The position numbers and the translations under genes are program-made. Shown one piece after another: positions 50,108-60,489 of a DNA stretch of 64,000 bases. This stretch comes from Porphyridium purpureum (Eukaryota > Rhodophyta > Bangiophyceae > Porphyridiales > Porphyridiaceae). The stretch covers positions 1,984,001 through 2,048,000 of the forward strand of contig VRMN01000001.1 of the NCBI GenBank assembly GCA_008690995.1. The letters are read 5' to 3'. Within the stretch, counting starts at the first letter, position 1. Each line of letters opens with the position of its first letter. The notes below the pieces were generated by a model. That model was given only the letters and a program-made list of their open reading frames with translations. It was not told the DNA's origin and made no database searches.

Positions 50108-51313
50108 ATGTCGACCGCGGCGCCCGGGAATCTGGACGGCGACCTGTCTGCGTCGCTGCAGGGCATGAAGGTCGAGGAGGTGGGCGATCATCACAAGTAC
50201 ACCGACGAGCGCGAAATCGACTACGGGGAGCACGCGCCGGACAGCGGCGTGTCCGTGATTAAGGTGGCAAAGGAGCTGCTCGGGAGCGTCAAGAAGGGCT
50301 CGGATGTCACGGGCGTGAACCTCCCGGCTTCGGTGCTGGACCCCATGAGCTCGCTGGAGAAGGGCGCAAAGTCGCTCCAGCGCGGCGAGCTCATTCCGGT
50401 GATCTGCAGCATGAAGACGCCCGAGGAGCGCTTCCTCGGTATCGTCAAGTTTCAGCTAGCCGGACTGCCAAAGGAGCGGTTTGGCAAGAAGCCGTACAAC
50501 CCGGTTTTGGGAGAAGTCTTCCGCTGCTGCTTCAAACACAAGGACAGTTCGGTCACAATGCTGTACGCAGAGCAGGTCTCGCACCATCCGCCGATCACGG
50601 CGCTCCATCTGCACAATCCGACGCACGGCTTCACCATGAACTCGTTCATGCGGCCTGAACCAAAATACTGGGGAAACTCGGTCGAGGTGCGGCTGTCTGG
50701 TCTGATCCGGATCTCATTGGACAAGTACAATGAGACATACGAGCTCGTGCGCCCGCAAATCTGGACCAGCGGCCTCCTCGGCATCGGCAAGCAGCGCGTT
50801 GAGTTTTTGGGTGAAACAACGATCCGATGTGAGGCGAGCGGGCTCGAAGCCTCTTTTGAGTACAAGGGGAAGGGCATGATGGGCATGCGCGGAGACGCCA
50901 ACGTAGTAACGGGCACGGTGAAGGAAATCGCGTCAGGCAAGACTTTGTATGAGATCAACGGGATCTGGGACCAGCAAGTCAAGGTCAAGGACGTGCGAAC
51001 AAAGCAAGAGTCGGTGCTGTTTGATTATGAACAGGTGAAGAAGGACTATTCGATGAAAATGTGGGTGCCACCCAAGGAAGACCTGGAGCCAAACAACTCG
51101 CTCGTCTTGTGGGCCAAGTGCTCCGAAGCGATCTGGGCTGCAGACACACCTGGGGCAAACGAGGAGAAGAAGCTGGTGGAGGACTACCAGCGCTCTCTTC
51201 GAAAGAAACGTGAGGAAATGAACATTGTTTGGGAAAGCGCGTACTTTGATGTAGATGGCGATGGGTACAAGTTCAAGTCTCACCTGGAGGACCGCCTCAA
51301 GGCGGCAAATTAA
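50108..51313 (+). CDS. Oxysterol-binding protein-related protein (short type)
   Basis: ORP proteins carry sterols and phosphoinositides between membranes. The 401-residue product is almost only the lipid-binding ORD domain, like yeast KES1/OSH4. It has the fingerprint EQVSHHPP at 155-162 and the lid-proximal KPYNPVLGE at 128-136. The C-terminus carries RKKREEMNIVWESAYF and ends FKSHLEDRLKAAN, as in short ORPs. No PH domain, FFAT motif or ankyrin repeats are visible. The N-terminal 45 residues are acidic. Confidence 0.94.
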   Translation: MSTAAPGNLDGDLSASLQGMKVEEVGDHHKYTDEREIDYGEHAPDSGVSVIKVAKELLGSVKKGSDVTGVNLPASVLDPMSSLEKGAKSLQRGELIPVICSMKTPEERFLGIVKFQLAGLPKERFGKKPYNPVLGEVFRCCFKHKDSSVTMLYAEQVSHHPPITALHLHNPTHGFTMNSFMRPEPKYWGNSVEVRLSGLIRISLDKYNETYELVRPQIWTSGLLGIGKQRVEFLGETTIRCEASGLEASFEYKGKGMMGMRGDANVVTGTVKEIASGKTLYEINGIWDQQVKVKDVRTKQESVLFDYEQVKKDYSMKMWVPPKEDLEPNNSLVLWAKCSEAIWAADTPGANEEKKLVEDYQRSLRKKREEMNIVWESAYFDVDGDGYKFKSHLEDRLKAAN

Positions 51314-51504
51314 GATCCCAGTAAATACTTAAATATTCGCATTGAGATGGAGCCACGTGCGGCTTGCCTTTATATCTTTATAGAAAACGGGCACCATAAA
51401 CCAGCGCTACGCCGGCGCTCGAAGTTGCAAAGGGAAGGGGTTCGTGCTGCCAGGCTATTGTTCATCTCTTGACAGGACGGCACCTTGAACGAATTCGTTT
51501 GACG

Positions 51505-52830
51505 ATGCCCAGGCGCTCATCGATGAGGCGGAAGGGCCGCGACGAGCTTGAGGATTCTGCGTCGCCGACAAAACACCACCCACGTTCTTCGGCAAATGGC
51601 CTTAATCTGGAAAGAGGACGTGGTCGCAGTCGTGGACGCGGCACGTCTCCTGCGCCGCGCGTGGAAGAACCTGACGTTTATAAATCGCACGAAAGAAATG
51701 GAGCGCTTCAGCATGACATCGAGAATGATGCGATCCGAAATGAGAAGGCAGGGCACGTGGAGCTCGACCACGACTGTGCGCCGCATGTACCTAGAACATT
51801 CAACTATTTCCAGGCCGCAGAAAAGAGCCGGAAAGGAGGCGCGGCCGCCAGCAAGAGGCATGCGCAAGTATCCTGGCCCAGCGCCACGGAGATCCAGGCA
51901 TCCTTGCTCCGTCAATATGAGCGTGGTATCTCGCTGGATCAAGTACCGGGCTTCAAGGAGCTTGAAGCGCTCGAGTTTGAGCGCTGGGCGCGTCTCCTTA
52001 GCCATGGCGCCAACTTGCTAGTATACGGCGTAGGTTCAAAGCAGGCGCTGCTGCAACATTTTGCCGAGCGGTATAGCGCTGAGGCTGGCGTATCTGTGAT
52101 ATTCGGATACCATCCTCGCGCAAGCGTTTCGGATCTTTTGGTCAACATCCAAAAAGCGATTGAGCCGTCGCTTCATGTTGACGAGAGCGCTGCGCGTGTC
52201 GAAGCTGCGAATGATATGCTCGACTGGATTGCTGGCCATCCACAAGCGCACGTATGGGTGGTCGTACATAATATAGATGGTGCTAATTTGCGCTCGCAGG
52301 AGGATCAGGAGGTATTGTGCCGTCTTTCCGTACTTGAAAACATTCACATGATTGCTTCAATTGATCACATACATGCAGAGATGATGGGGAGCAGCGTGAT
52401 TCACGCAAAGTTTGCATGGATCAAGATATGCGTCGACACTTGTATGTACTATGCGAATGAAAGCTCATTACTTCCAAACTCGTTTGGTAGCTTTGATGAA
52501 AAGCCCGAACTGCAGCTAGAAGGTGCCATCATCACTTTGCAGAGTCTGACGGTGAATGCGCGCAAGGCATTCGCACTGCTGGCGGCGGCGCAGGCAAAGA
52601 GTGCCGAGGGCGGCACTGCAGCTGTAGGCTCCGCCGTGGGCTTTCATGAGCTGCTCGATAATTGCCGCATGGAGTGGATTCTGGCCACTCCGGCTGATCT
52701 GAAGCTTGTATTAAACGAGCTTCGAGATCATGGGCTCATTCAAATCGACCGTACAGGCGAGCAAGGCGATCGAATAAGCATCCCGCTTGCGCAAGAGATG
52801 CTCGACAGTATTCTTCAGACTATTGCATAG
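51505..52830 (+). CDS. ORC2: Origin recognition complex subunit 2
   Basis: ORC2 is part of the six-subunit complex that marks replication origins. The 441-residue product has a basic disordered N-terminus with RGRGRSRGRG, then the ORC2 AAA-like core: FERWARLLSHGANLLVYGVGSK (degenerate P-loop, normal for ORC2), VWVVVHNIDGANLR in the Walker B position and LENIHMIASIDHIHAEMM. The C-terminal winged helix follows, ending LAQEMLDSILQ. The chosen start is the first ATG (MPRRSSMRRKG). The stop is 63 bases from that of the convergent gene. Confidence 0.92.
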   Translation: MPRRSSMRRKGRDELEDSASPTKHHPRSSANGLNLERGRGRSRGRGTSPAPRVEEPDVYKSHERNGALQHDIENDAIRNEKAGHVELDHDCAPHVPRTFNYFQAAEKSRKGGAAASKRHAQVSWPSATEIQASLLRQYERGISLDQVPGFKELEALEFERWARLLSHGANLLVYGVGSKQALLQHFAERYSAEAGVSVIFGYHPRASVSDLLVNIQKAIEPSLHVDESAARVEAANDMLDWIAGHPQAHVWVVVHNIDGANLRSQEDQEVLCRLSVLENIHMIASIDHIHAEMMGSSVIHAKFAWIKICVDTCMYYANESSLLPNSFGSFDEKPELQLEGAIITLQSLTVNARKAFALLAAAQAKSAEGGTAAVGSAVGFHELLDNCRMEWILATPADLKLVLNELRDHGLIQIDRTGEQGDRISIPLAQEMLDSILQTIA

Positions 52831-52893
52831 ACTGATGGAAAAAATTTTCCCCAAGTGTGACGTAGGGCACCAGCTTTTGTGTGACAAAGATCG

Positions 52894-54984
52894 CTAAAGC
52901 TTAGGGTCCTCGTAAAGGACAATGTTCACCAATCGACTAAGCAGGTACATGAGGACCGCAGAAAACGCAGAATACGCCTCCACATCATTTTGAGCGGGTT
53001 TCAGAAGTCCAATACTCGTCCCGGGGGGGATATCTAAAGTAGACGCAAGGTCAACCTTGTTGCGAAGCATTTCAGACATCATCGCCAGTTCAGTACCTTG
53101 AAATATTTCAGATGTGCCGGAGCCCGCTGAGACCTCGCTCAAGCGAATACGTGCTAGGGGCGTTCGTCCATTCACAATTTCTGTGATCTGAGCCTCCGCT
53201 GCGCGCGCAGGTGGGAACTCGCGCCAGTCTATCACGATGATGTTTGCAGCAGGCGATGCAAGATTCTCAATCACGCTCTCTACGTGGCCCCGGTGTAGCG
53301 CCTCGAGATACCACAGCTCGACAGCAGATTCCGAGTCGTCCCCGCGGAGACGCATGCGATCGTAACAGGTGGCAGGGTCCGCATGAAGGTACAGAATCCA
53401 GTCAGGCGCATGCGTCTCGCGCTCGGCAAGGGAGCAGTATACACTGTACTCGTCGGGCGAAATGCGCCCCAGCATGCGATTGGTGTTCGCAAAGACTCGA
53501 TTTCCGAACAAAGACCGATCAATGATTGAGACGGCGGAAGCCGTACGCTTCGAGTTCTGTGATGTATCTCGGGCCTCGCGAAACGCGTCTGCACTCCTTG
53601 CAAGACAGTTTTGAAGCATGTATATTTGAAACGCAAAGCCATACCGCGACGCGTCCTTGTAGAATTGATCGAGAAACAACTTGTTTGGCCTCTCCTGATG
53701 TACAATGCATCGAACTTTGTTTGGCAGAAAAAAGTCATCGCGCAGGCTCTGAGCCCATGTTGATTTGCCAACGCCGATGTTGCCTTCAATTGCGAACACA
53801 GATCCCGTCCAACTCTGCCACGGACCTGGTGTTTCTACGTCGGGTTCCGCCGGCGCGATATCGAGGCGCCCTGACTCTGTAATCCTCGCTTTCTCATTTT
53901 CAGCCCCAGTCAAAGACGATGATGGCTTCTTTGGTGAGACCAGTAAGAAACCATCCGAGATGGGTGCAATTAGAGAATAAACACGCGGATCGGTTGCCGC
54001 AACCTCGTTTGTCTCCCGGATGCCAACAGTCTCCGGGTCTCGTACCGACGCATCCGCAACACGGCCAGACCAGAGCGCGTCGTCAAATACGATAACCCCG
54101 TGAGGAGCTACTAGCTTCAAGCACAGCTCGTAGTAAGTCGGATAAGCTTCCTTGTTCGCATCGATAAAGATCAAGTCAAAACGCTGATTCTCACTGTTCT
54201 CCTCCACAAGTTGCCCCAGAACGGCTACGCCATCACCGCACCGCAAAGTAATCTTTGCGCTCAAGCCAGGATCTTCCCGCACTGCAGCCTGCGCGAAAGA
54301 CAACGCACGAGCATCGCAGTCGATGCTCAGCAGTGAGCCGTCGCTAGGCAATGCCGATGCCATGCTGATGGTGCTGTAGCCTGTGAAACATCCTACTTCG
54401 AGGCATCGCGCTGCTTTCGATGTTCTCACGAGCATGGCAAGGAATTGTCCTTGTTCGGGAGACACCATCATCATGCTCTGGTCGCTCGGGAAATTGAGTA
54501 CGGTAGTCGCCCGAATTCTACGAAGTACATCAGACTCTGCTTGCTTGCAGCGTTCTTTCAGATATCGCGCAAGTTCGGTGCTCTTGCTAACCGAGGATTC
54601 GAACCCCTCTCCGCCGTACAACCCTGCTAGATCCTGGCCCAGGGAGCTCTGCGTATCTCCGCTGATCACCGAATGCAGGTCGGCAAAATCCGACGGCAGC
54701 AAGCCACCGAACACCGTGCCCGGATCCGTGCTCAGAATGGGAACATCAGAAGCTGGACGCACGCTTCCGTTCTCCCGAATGCTTTCTTCGTCGCGCGCTT
54801 CACCGTCTGCATTGGACGCGCACGGCGCTGGCGTGCTCCAACGCCATTGTTTCACCGTTCGATAACTGCTGGCGGCTGGCTTGGTCGAGCGCCCGGTGCT
54901 GCATCTCTGTCGTGCCGCGCCATGTGGACCAGTGCGGAGCTCTATCCCACCGTGCACTGCGACAAAGGCGGCTCCCTTCCCCAT
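52894..54984 (-). CDS. O-methyltransferase / deoxynucleoside kinase fusion
   Basis: One uninterrupted frame of 696 residues joins two enzymes. Residues about 172-349 form a class I SAM-dependent O-methyltransferase of the caffeoyl-CoA/catechol type: CLEVGCFTGYST (SAM loop), LIFIDANKEAYPTYYE and VFDDALWSGRV (metal ligands). After a 45-residue linker, residues about 395-597 form a deoxynucleoside kinase: P-loop IEGNIGVGKST, the DRS motif in IIDRSLFGNRVF, and a LID region with DRMRLRGDD. The start MGKGAAFVAVHGG followed by an Arg/Ser-rich stretch looks like a red-algal plastid transit peptide. I know of no standard enzyme with this pairing. The join is inside a single open frame with no sign of a missed stop. 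Confidence 0.88.
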   Translation of the reverse strand: MGKGAAFVAVHGGIELRTGPHGAARQRCSTGRSTKPAASSYRTVKQWRWSTPAPCASNADGEARDEESIRENGSVRPASDVPILSTDPGTVFGGLLPSDFADLHSVISGDTQSSLGQDLAGLYGGEGFESSVSKSTELARYLKERCKQAESDVLRRIRATTVLNFPSDQSMMMVSPEQGQFLAMLVRTSKAARCLEVGCFTGYSTISMASALPSDGSLLSIDCDARALSFAQAAVREDPGLSAKITLRCGDGVAVLGQLVEENSENQRFDLIFIDANKEAYPTYYELCLKLVAPHGVIVFDDALWSGRVADASVRDPETVGIRETNEVAATDPRVYSLIAPISDGFLLVSPKKPSSSLTGAENEKARITESGRLDIAPAEPDVETPGPWQSWTGSVFAIEGNIGVGKSTWAQSLRDDFFLPNKVRCIVHQERPNKLFLDQFYKDASRYGFAFQIYMLQNCLARSADAFREARDTSQNSKRTASAVSIIDRSLFGNRVFANTNRMLGRISPDEYSVYCSLAERETHAPDWILYLHADPATCYDRMRLRGDDSESAVELWYLEALHRGHVESVIENLASPAANIIVIDWREFPPARAAEAQITEIVNGRTPLARIRLSEVSAGSGTSEIFQGTELAMMSEMLRNKVDLASTLDIPPGTSIGLLKPAQNDVEAYSAFSAVLMYLLSRLVNIVLYEDPKL

Positions 54985-55690
54985 CTTCGACACTTCACCA
55001 GCCTACAATGCAACTGGACGAGAGGATGGAGGCTAGAGAACGCTGACAGAATGACGACCAAATACATTCAGGCGCGACAGCGATTAAACAGAGCGTGGTG
55101 TGCCGGGGAACGCCTGGCAGGTCGTTGGCATGGACAGGCGGAGGAGACGCACGTCATATGCCGGAGCGCATACGTCTGACGCTTGAAACGCTAGAAGCCT
55201 GCGTGTATGCGGCGGAACTTAAACACAATGTTCGGAGCGCAGTTTGACGGCTTCTCGAGTACTAGGTGCTGGGTCTACATCCGCGTCCGTACCGTACAAA
55301 GTTGTCATGTCATCCAGACGTGCAGCGTTCTTTGTGGATATTGCGGATGTTAAGAATGACGCGATTAATTGTGAAACTTTGGACGCATGTGCCAGAGACG
55401 ACGCTGCCGTTTTCGCGTCAAGCCGTATTCAGGCGTCGACGTCGGTCGACGTCAAAAGCGCTGCGATATGCGACTCACCCAGTGAGCTGCGCTCTGGTCC
55501 TGTCGTGGGGAGTGCTGATGTAAACACCGACCAGACATTTCAATACCACTCGAGAACTTGACCGGCCCCGCCCACGTTCCGCACTTCTGCCTTTCTGCCT
55601 CTCGCCGGAGTCACGAGCAGTCCAGTTCGCAAAGTCCTGCATTGGCTTGCTGCGCAAGCTTTCATTGCATTCGCTGCAGAGGAGCGTGTG
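54985..55690. other. Intergenic flank of the LTR element
   Basis: About 700 bases. Short frames (54673-55179 and 55244-55561) have no family resemblance. It should contain the promoter of the fusion gene and, beyond the insertion, the original upstream region of the dehydrogenase. Confidence 0.45.
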
Positions 55691-56082
55691 TGTTGAACAG
55701 GCGTGCCCGAAAGAACCGTGGGGATGGTGTTACCGAAGGTGAGCGCCATGATGATTTGCAAGTGAAGACTGCTATTCTCCTGTATCACCTTACTTCCTTT
55801 ACTGAAGCCCTACGCATGCAATCGTGGGGCGAGGCGCTCTTTATATAATGCGGCGGTGTGCCCTGCAGGGCAGGTGAAGGCAACACGCGCTGCATGTGCG
55901 GACGTGCTTGTCCCCGAGAGTAATTGCACGGCAGCCCGGACGGGTTGCGACGCCCTGCCAGCACGGCAAGGGGTCGTCACGCCCTTTCCGCCTTTTGCGC
56001 CATCCGCAGGACACGTCGCGGTTCGCGACCCCACGTGCTCCGGCTCCTGCATAAGGTGGCTGTGTACAGTGATATCTTCACA
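55691..56082 (-). repeat. 3' LTR of the copia element
   Basis: 392 bp, starting tgtt and ending ttcaca on the plus strand, so with the usual TG...CA ends. It is identical to the other LTR and carries the tail of the polyprotein frame. Confidence 0.95.
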
Positions 56083-59000
56083 CGCCCCCTCGCTGGCAGC
56101 AGCCACCTGCACAACCTGGTCTCGATGTCGGAGGAACTTGTCAGCGCTTAAAGCCTTGGTAAACATATCCGCAGTGTTCGCCTTTGTATCAATCCTCACC
56201 AGTAACGCCAGCCCTGCTAACTCGGTAACTTCGTGGATCCACGCGACTTCGACTCCATGTGTTTTTGACATATGCAGTAGCTTATCTGACCACCCTCTCC
56301 TCACGCATGCAATCGCAGCCTCATTATCGCAGCGCAAGATTGCGCGCATTGGACCTCTTTTGTCATTTGGTGGCATCAGATCTTCTTGCATCAACCAGGC
56401 AGGCATTAAACCAATCTTCAGTGAACTAGCCATTGCCGCAAGCTCAGCTTCAGTTGTGCTTGTGCTGCATGATCGCTGCCGGCTAGAGTGCCACTCCAAC
56501 AAATACACAAGCGCCCCCGATCGGGCAAAAACCACAAAGCCTGTAGTCGAGCGTCGAGTACTCAGACATCCCGCGAAATCTGCGTCACAAAATACCTCCA
56601 GTCGAAATGAGAGTAGACCGTTTTTGTCTGCCTCCGGTGGGCGCGGATACACAACGCTAGCGTTTTTGTGCCACAACAGGTATCGCAGTACTCGGTCGAG
56701 CGCCGACGAAGCGCGGTCGTCCCAAGCGTCGACGTACCGCGCCACCCACGCAGCGGCGTGGGCAAGATCAGGCCTGGCAGCTCTTGCAAGCCACATGAGC
56801 TGGCCGACAGTAGTGCGAATCCATGGCTCACACGCAACGGTTCCTGATGAGCGCTGGGTCTCACAGCTTGCCTGGACATCACTGAGCGGTGTTTTCGCTT
56901 TGCGACACACCCAGCTCCCATTTTCGAATCGATACCCAAGTTTGGGAAGCGCGTTGTTCAGTATTAATGTCGAATAGCCGTTACTGTGCAATGACCATGC
57001 GTCCGGGCCTGCGTCTACTGTCATACCCAGGAAGGTAACTTTTCCACCCTTCGACATTCTCTCAATTGCTTTGGATATTTTGAAGATGGCGCAGATCTCC
57101 AGAATGGCCTTGTCGACTGCCTCCGGGTCGCCCGCAAGCAGACCGTCGTCCACGTAAAGAGCCATGAGGACCTTCGCGCATCCGAAAGCTTTAAAGTACA
57201 TGTTCATATCTCCGGATGCCTGAGCCCACCCTTGCTTGATAATCTTCTGCCTTGCATCCGCCCCAAAGTCTGCGCCTGACCGCGGCAACCCATATAGCGC
57301 TTTAATCAGTGGGACGACGGGTCGAGCGAAGCGAATTCCCCACGACTCAGGGCGTGCTTCCATTGGCAATTCCAGGAACGTTTTCGGCCCCTTCAGTTCC
57401 GTCGAAAGATACGCAGAGTCTACGTCGAACGTTGCCAAATCTCCTGCGATCCTTCCATGCGCAATGGCGATTCTGGCTGATCGCAACCCGATGGGCTTTT
57501 CGTACTGGAATGTATTGTCTCGCACGAGATGTCCATTGCAGTCGTAGATGAGGCATCCTTGTGCTACAAGCCGAGCTTTCAGAACTCGCCGATTAGCGTC
57601 CTGCTCCACGAATTTCTCAGATACGATTAGTTTGCCTCGTACAAATTGCGCACCGATATGTTTTCGAGCCTCGTCATATTCGATGACGGAGTCTGGGTCG
57701 AATACGGACATGCTGATCATGGCGCCCAATTCCTTCTTGATTGCCTCCTTTGCCTCCATAGTTTCAAGCTCTTCCTTCTGCGTGATTAATCGTGTCACAT
57801 AGGCGCACGGAGTTGGCTCCGTAGCCATCACGACAGATAAGTGCGCATCTTCCGGGCTGTTCCAAAAACGCGCGGGTGGTCGCCGGAGACGTTCTGAACG
57901 CCTCGGCGCGGGTGGCGGCGAGTCCTGCTGCACTGGTTCGCCTCGTTCATGCTGATATCGTGGCGTCATCGTGTGCGTCAAACCTTGCTCTTCGCTCGCA
58001 CTGCGTCCGCGTTGTGCTCCAGCGTCTTCTTCGCTCTCATTCACGTACAGCATTTCGCGAAAGTTCTGTTCGGTGAGGCCAAGATCACGTGCTCGCTGGA
58101 GGATCTCCAGAGGTGACCTCCGACGCAGATCATCGTGTTCCGCGGCTCTCTCGAAGTTCCACCCATTGGAGATGAGCGAATTGGCCATCGCCTCATCCTC
58201 ATCAAGCGTCCAGGCATGCTCTTCCGTCGTGACTTGTCGGCGTTCGCTGGCCAGACCGGTATTGTCAGCTGTGTCTCCGCCGGATTCGTGCAGTAATCTT
58301 GGTACATCTGGTCCGTTGTTGTGTACAAGTCCGGTCGCTGTTTCCGTCTCGGCGCGCGTCGCCTCCAGCTCATGTGCCTGGTCTTCCTCTATTATTCTCA
58401 CATTCGTTGCCTCGACAACTGTTTGTGTTCCATTCAGCAAGATTCTGTACACTTTGTGTCTTTCACCGTAGCCGACCAGGATACCTGCGCGAGCTCGGGC
58501 GTCGAGCTTGTCTGGGCCCCTTTCGTAAACATATGCGCGAGAACCGAGTACACGTAAGTGGTCCAAATCGCCCGATTTTCCACAGGCCACGATAGGAACT
58601 GTTCCTCGTGTATTGGGGCTTCGATTGAGAACGTAACAGACTGCCGGGGCCAATTCCGGCCACAAATGTTTGTTCAGTCCCTTCGCCAGTACGACCGCAC
58701 GGACTCGCTCGAGTAGTGTTCGATTGAAGCGTTCCGCGCTTCCGTTCATCTGCGGCACGAACGGAGGTCCAGATTCAAGGCGTATTCCTGACGCATCGGC
58801 CCACGCTCGAGTGGGTGCGTTAACGTACTCAGTACCTTTGTCCGTGCGAAGCGCCCGAACGCTATGCCCGCACATGGCTTCCATTGCGCGCACCATGCTT
58901 TTCAGAGCGGTGAGCGTTTCACTTTTGTGTCGTATCGGGAAGCAACCCGCCAACCCAGTTGCGTCGTCCAGCAGCGTAACCACGTATCGCTCACCTCGGA

Positions 59001-60489
59001 ATCCTTGCGGTGTTATCGTGAGCAAGTCGGAGTGAACGAGCTCAAGGGGTTTCTCTGCTCGCTGGCTTGATGCCGGATAGCTGCGTCGTGCGGCTTTTGC
59101 TCTTACGCAAGTGTCACAAAATGATTCATCAGATGGGTGACACAGCCTTTGGTGCTCGAGCTTTGCGCGGGTTTGAGCGGTACTCGAACGAAGCGCGTAC
59201 AGTCCACCTTGCAGCTTTCCTTCCAGTTTCCAGTTGACATTTTTGCCTTCGACGCAGCAGCGGTCATGCTCAAATTTGACCCTTGCTCCTTCTGCCGTGA
59301 GCGCAGGAACAGATATGAGACTGTGTGCGAGTCCGGGGACGAAGAGTACATTGGAAAGCAACACATTAGAAACCCAAGCGTCCCCTACCGCTGACGCCGA
59401 CACCTCTCGGTCGTCTGCCACTCGTATGCGTTCCGAACACGCTCTTATGTTCTCAAGAAGGTTTCGATTTGCTGTCATGTGTCTCGACGCCCCGGAGTCA
59501 ATTATCCAGCGAGCGTCCGGAATCGTTGATTTCGTTGGCTGCGTCTTGGTAAGCACATGCGCACGGGCGGCGTCCGCGTATGACTTCGTCATCAGAGCGA
59601 AGCACGCTGCTCCAAGGCTTCCGACTGGAGAGGAGCCATCTGTTCCATGCCCACCCTTGTCCGTGTTTTGCGGACAATTCCGCCTAGTGTGGCCCTCGCG
59701 CCCGCATTTCCAACATGCTCCGCGGAAGGTCGTGCGTGCTTGTGCTGATCCGTGGGAGTGACGGTAATCGCCCGGATTTCCCCGCGCGCGCGTGAGCAGC
59801 GCTGCGCCCTCGACGGCTGCGTTTGCATGTCGCGCCATCTGTCTTTCAACGGCGAGCAACATGGCGTGCAGTTCATCTACGCTTGCTTTTCCGCCGCCGG
59901 ATATCCATGCTTGCTCCGTGGCCGCGAACTCGACAGGCAGTGCTTCGAACAATGCCTGTACGTATTCTGCCTCAGATAGTTCCACACCCAACAAACGCAA
60001 TTCTCTGCGCAACACTGCCATGATTCCGAGCAAATTCCCAACCGGCTTACCGGTGTTTTGGCCAAAATTAGCGAGCTGTTTGCGGAGCTCGCGCTCGTAA
60101 ACCGGCGCGGCGGATTTCGCCATCTTCTCAAGCTTGGTCCATGCTTCTGCCGCCGTCTCCGAGTCGGCCACAACGTGCATCAGCGTCTCATCGACCATGG
60201 ATCCAATCAAGCCCTTCGCCTTCTGATCTTTCACGGCGTCCACTGCTGTGTCTCGAGATGTCGACATTGATGCACCTGCAGTCGCCGCTTCTCCGGGCGC
60301 CGCACCAGTCGTTTTTCCTCCAACGACTACTTCCCATACTTCCTTCTCGCAAAGAAGCAACTTCACCCTCACGCACCAACTCGGAAAATTCGCACAATCG
60401 GCTCGCAGCACAAAGGCTGGGCTCATAACCTGTTGAACAGGCGTGCCCGAAAGAACCGTGGGGATGGTGTTACCGAAGGTGAGCGCCAT
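55810..60489 (-). CDS. Copia gag-pol polyprotein
   Basis: A single frame of 1559 residues from the first ATG. In order it encodes gag with a zinc knuckle, protease, integrase (HHCC then DDE core), reverse transcriptase and RNase H, which is the copia arrangement with integrase before reverse transcriptase. As in other copia elements gag and pol share one frame. The last 90 or so residues lie in the 3' LTR and have no recognisable domain. The frame looks whole. Confidence 0.93.
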   Translation of the reverse strand: MALTFGNTIPTVLSGTPVQQVMSPAFVLRADCANFPSWCVRVKLLLCEKEVWEVVVGGKTTGAAPGEAATAGASMSTSRDTAVDAVKDQKAKGLIGSMVDETLMHVVADSETAAEAWTKLEKMAKSAAPVYERELRKQLANFGQNTGKPVGNLLGIMAVLRRELRLLGVELSEAEYVQALFEALPVEFAATEQAWISGGGKASVDELHAMLLAVERQMARHANAAVEGAALLTRARGNPGDYRHSHGSAQARTTFRGACWKCGREGHTRRNCPQNTDKGGHGTDGSSPVGSLGAACFALMTKSYADAARAHVLTKTQPTKSTIPDARWIIDSGASRHMTANRNLLENIRACSERIRVADDREVSASAVGDAWVSNVLLSNVLFVPGLAHSLISVPALTAEGARVKFEHDRCCVEGKNVNWKLEGKLQGGLYALRSSTAQTRAKLEHQRLCHPSDESFCDTCVRAKAARRSYPASSQRAEKPLELVHSDLLTITPQGFRGERYVVTLLDDATGLAGCFPIRHKSETLTALKSMVRAMEAMCGHSVRALRTDKGTEYVNAPTRAWADASGIRLESGPPFVPQMNGSAERFNRTLLERVRAVVLAKGLNKHLWPELAPAVCYVLNRSPNTRGTVPIVACGKSGDLDHLRVLGSRAYVYERGPDKLDARARAGILVGYGERHKVYRILLNGTQTVVEATNVRIIEEDQAHELEATRAETETATGLVHNNGPDVPRLLHESGGDTADNTGLASERRQVTTEEHAWTLDEDEAMANSLISNGWNFERAAEHDDLRRRSPLEILQRARDLGLTEQNFREMLYVNESEEDAGAQRGRSASEEQGLTHTMTPRYQHERGEPVQQDSPPPAPRRSERLRRPPARFWNSPEDAHLSVVMATEPTPCAYVTRLITQKEELETMEAKEAIKKELGAMISMSVFDPDSVIEYDEARKHIGAQFVRGKLIVSEKFVEQDANRRVLKARLVAQGCLIYDCNGHLVRDNTFQYEKPIGLRSARIAIAHGRIAGDLATFDVDSAYLSTELKGPKTFLELPMEARPESWGIRFARPVVPLIKALYGLPRSGADFGADARQKIIKQGWAQASGDMNMYFKAFGCAKVLMALYVDDGLLAGDPEAVDKAILEICAIFKISKAIERMSKGGKVTFLGMTVDAGPDAWSLHSNGYSTLILNNALPKLGYRFENGSWVCRKAKTPLSDVQASCETQRSSGTVACEPWIRTTVGQLMWLARAARPDLAHAAAWVARYVDAWDDRASSALDRVLRYLLWHKNASVVYPRPPEADKNGLLSFRLEVFCDADFAGCLSTRRSTTGFVVFARSGALVYLLEWHSSRQRSCSTSTTEAELAAMASSLKIGLMPAWLMQEDLMPPNDKRGPMRAILRCDNEAAIACVRRGWSDKLLHMSKTHGVEVAWIHEVTELAGLALLVRIDTKANTADMFTKALSADKFLRHRDQVVQVAAASEGACEDITVHSHLMQEPEHVGSRTATCPADGAKGGKGVTTPCRAGRASQPVRAAVQLLSGTSTSAHAARVAFTCPAGHTAALYKERLAPRLHA

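Noticed and set aside
54593-54609. tRNA T-arm-like word (reverse strand ggttcgaatcc)
   Set aside because: It lies within the methyltransferase coding region and no cloverleaf can be drawn around it.
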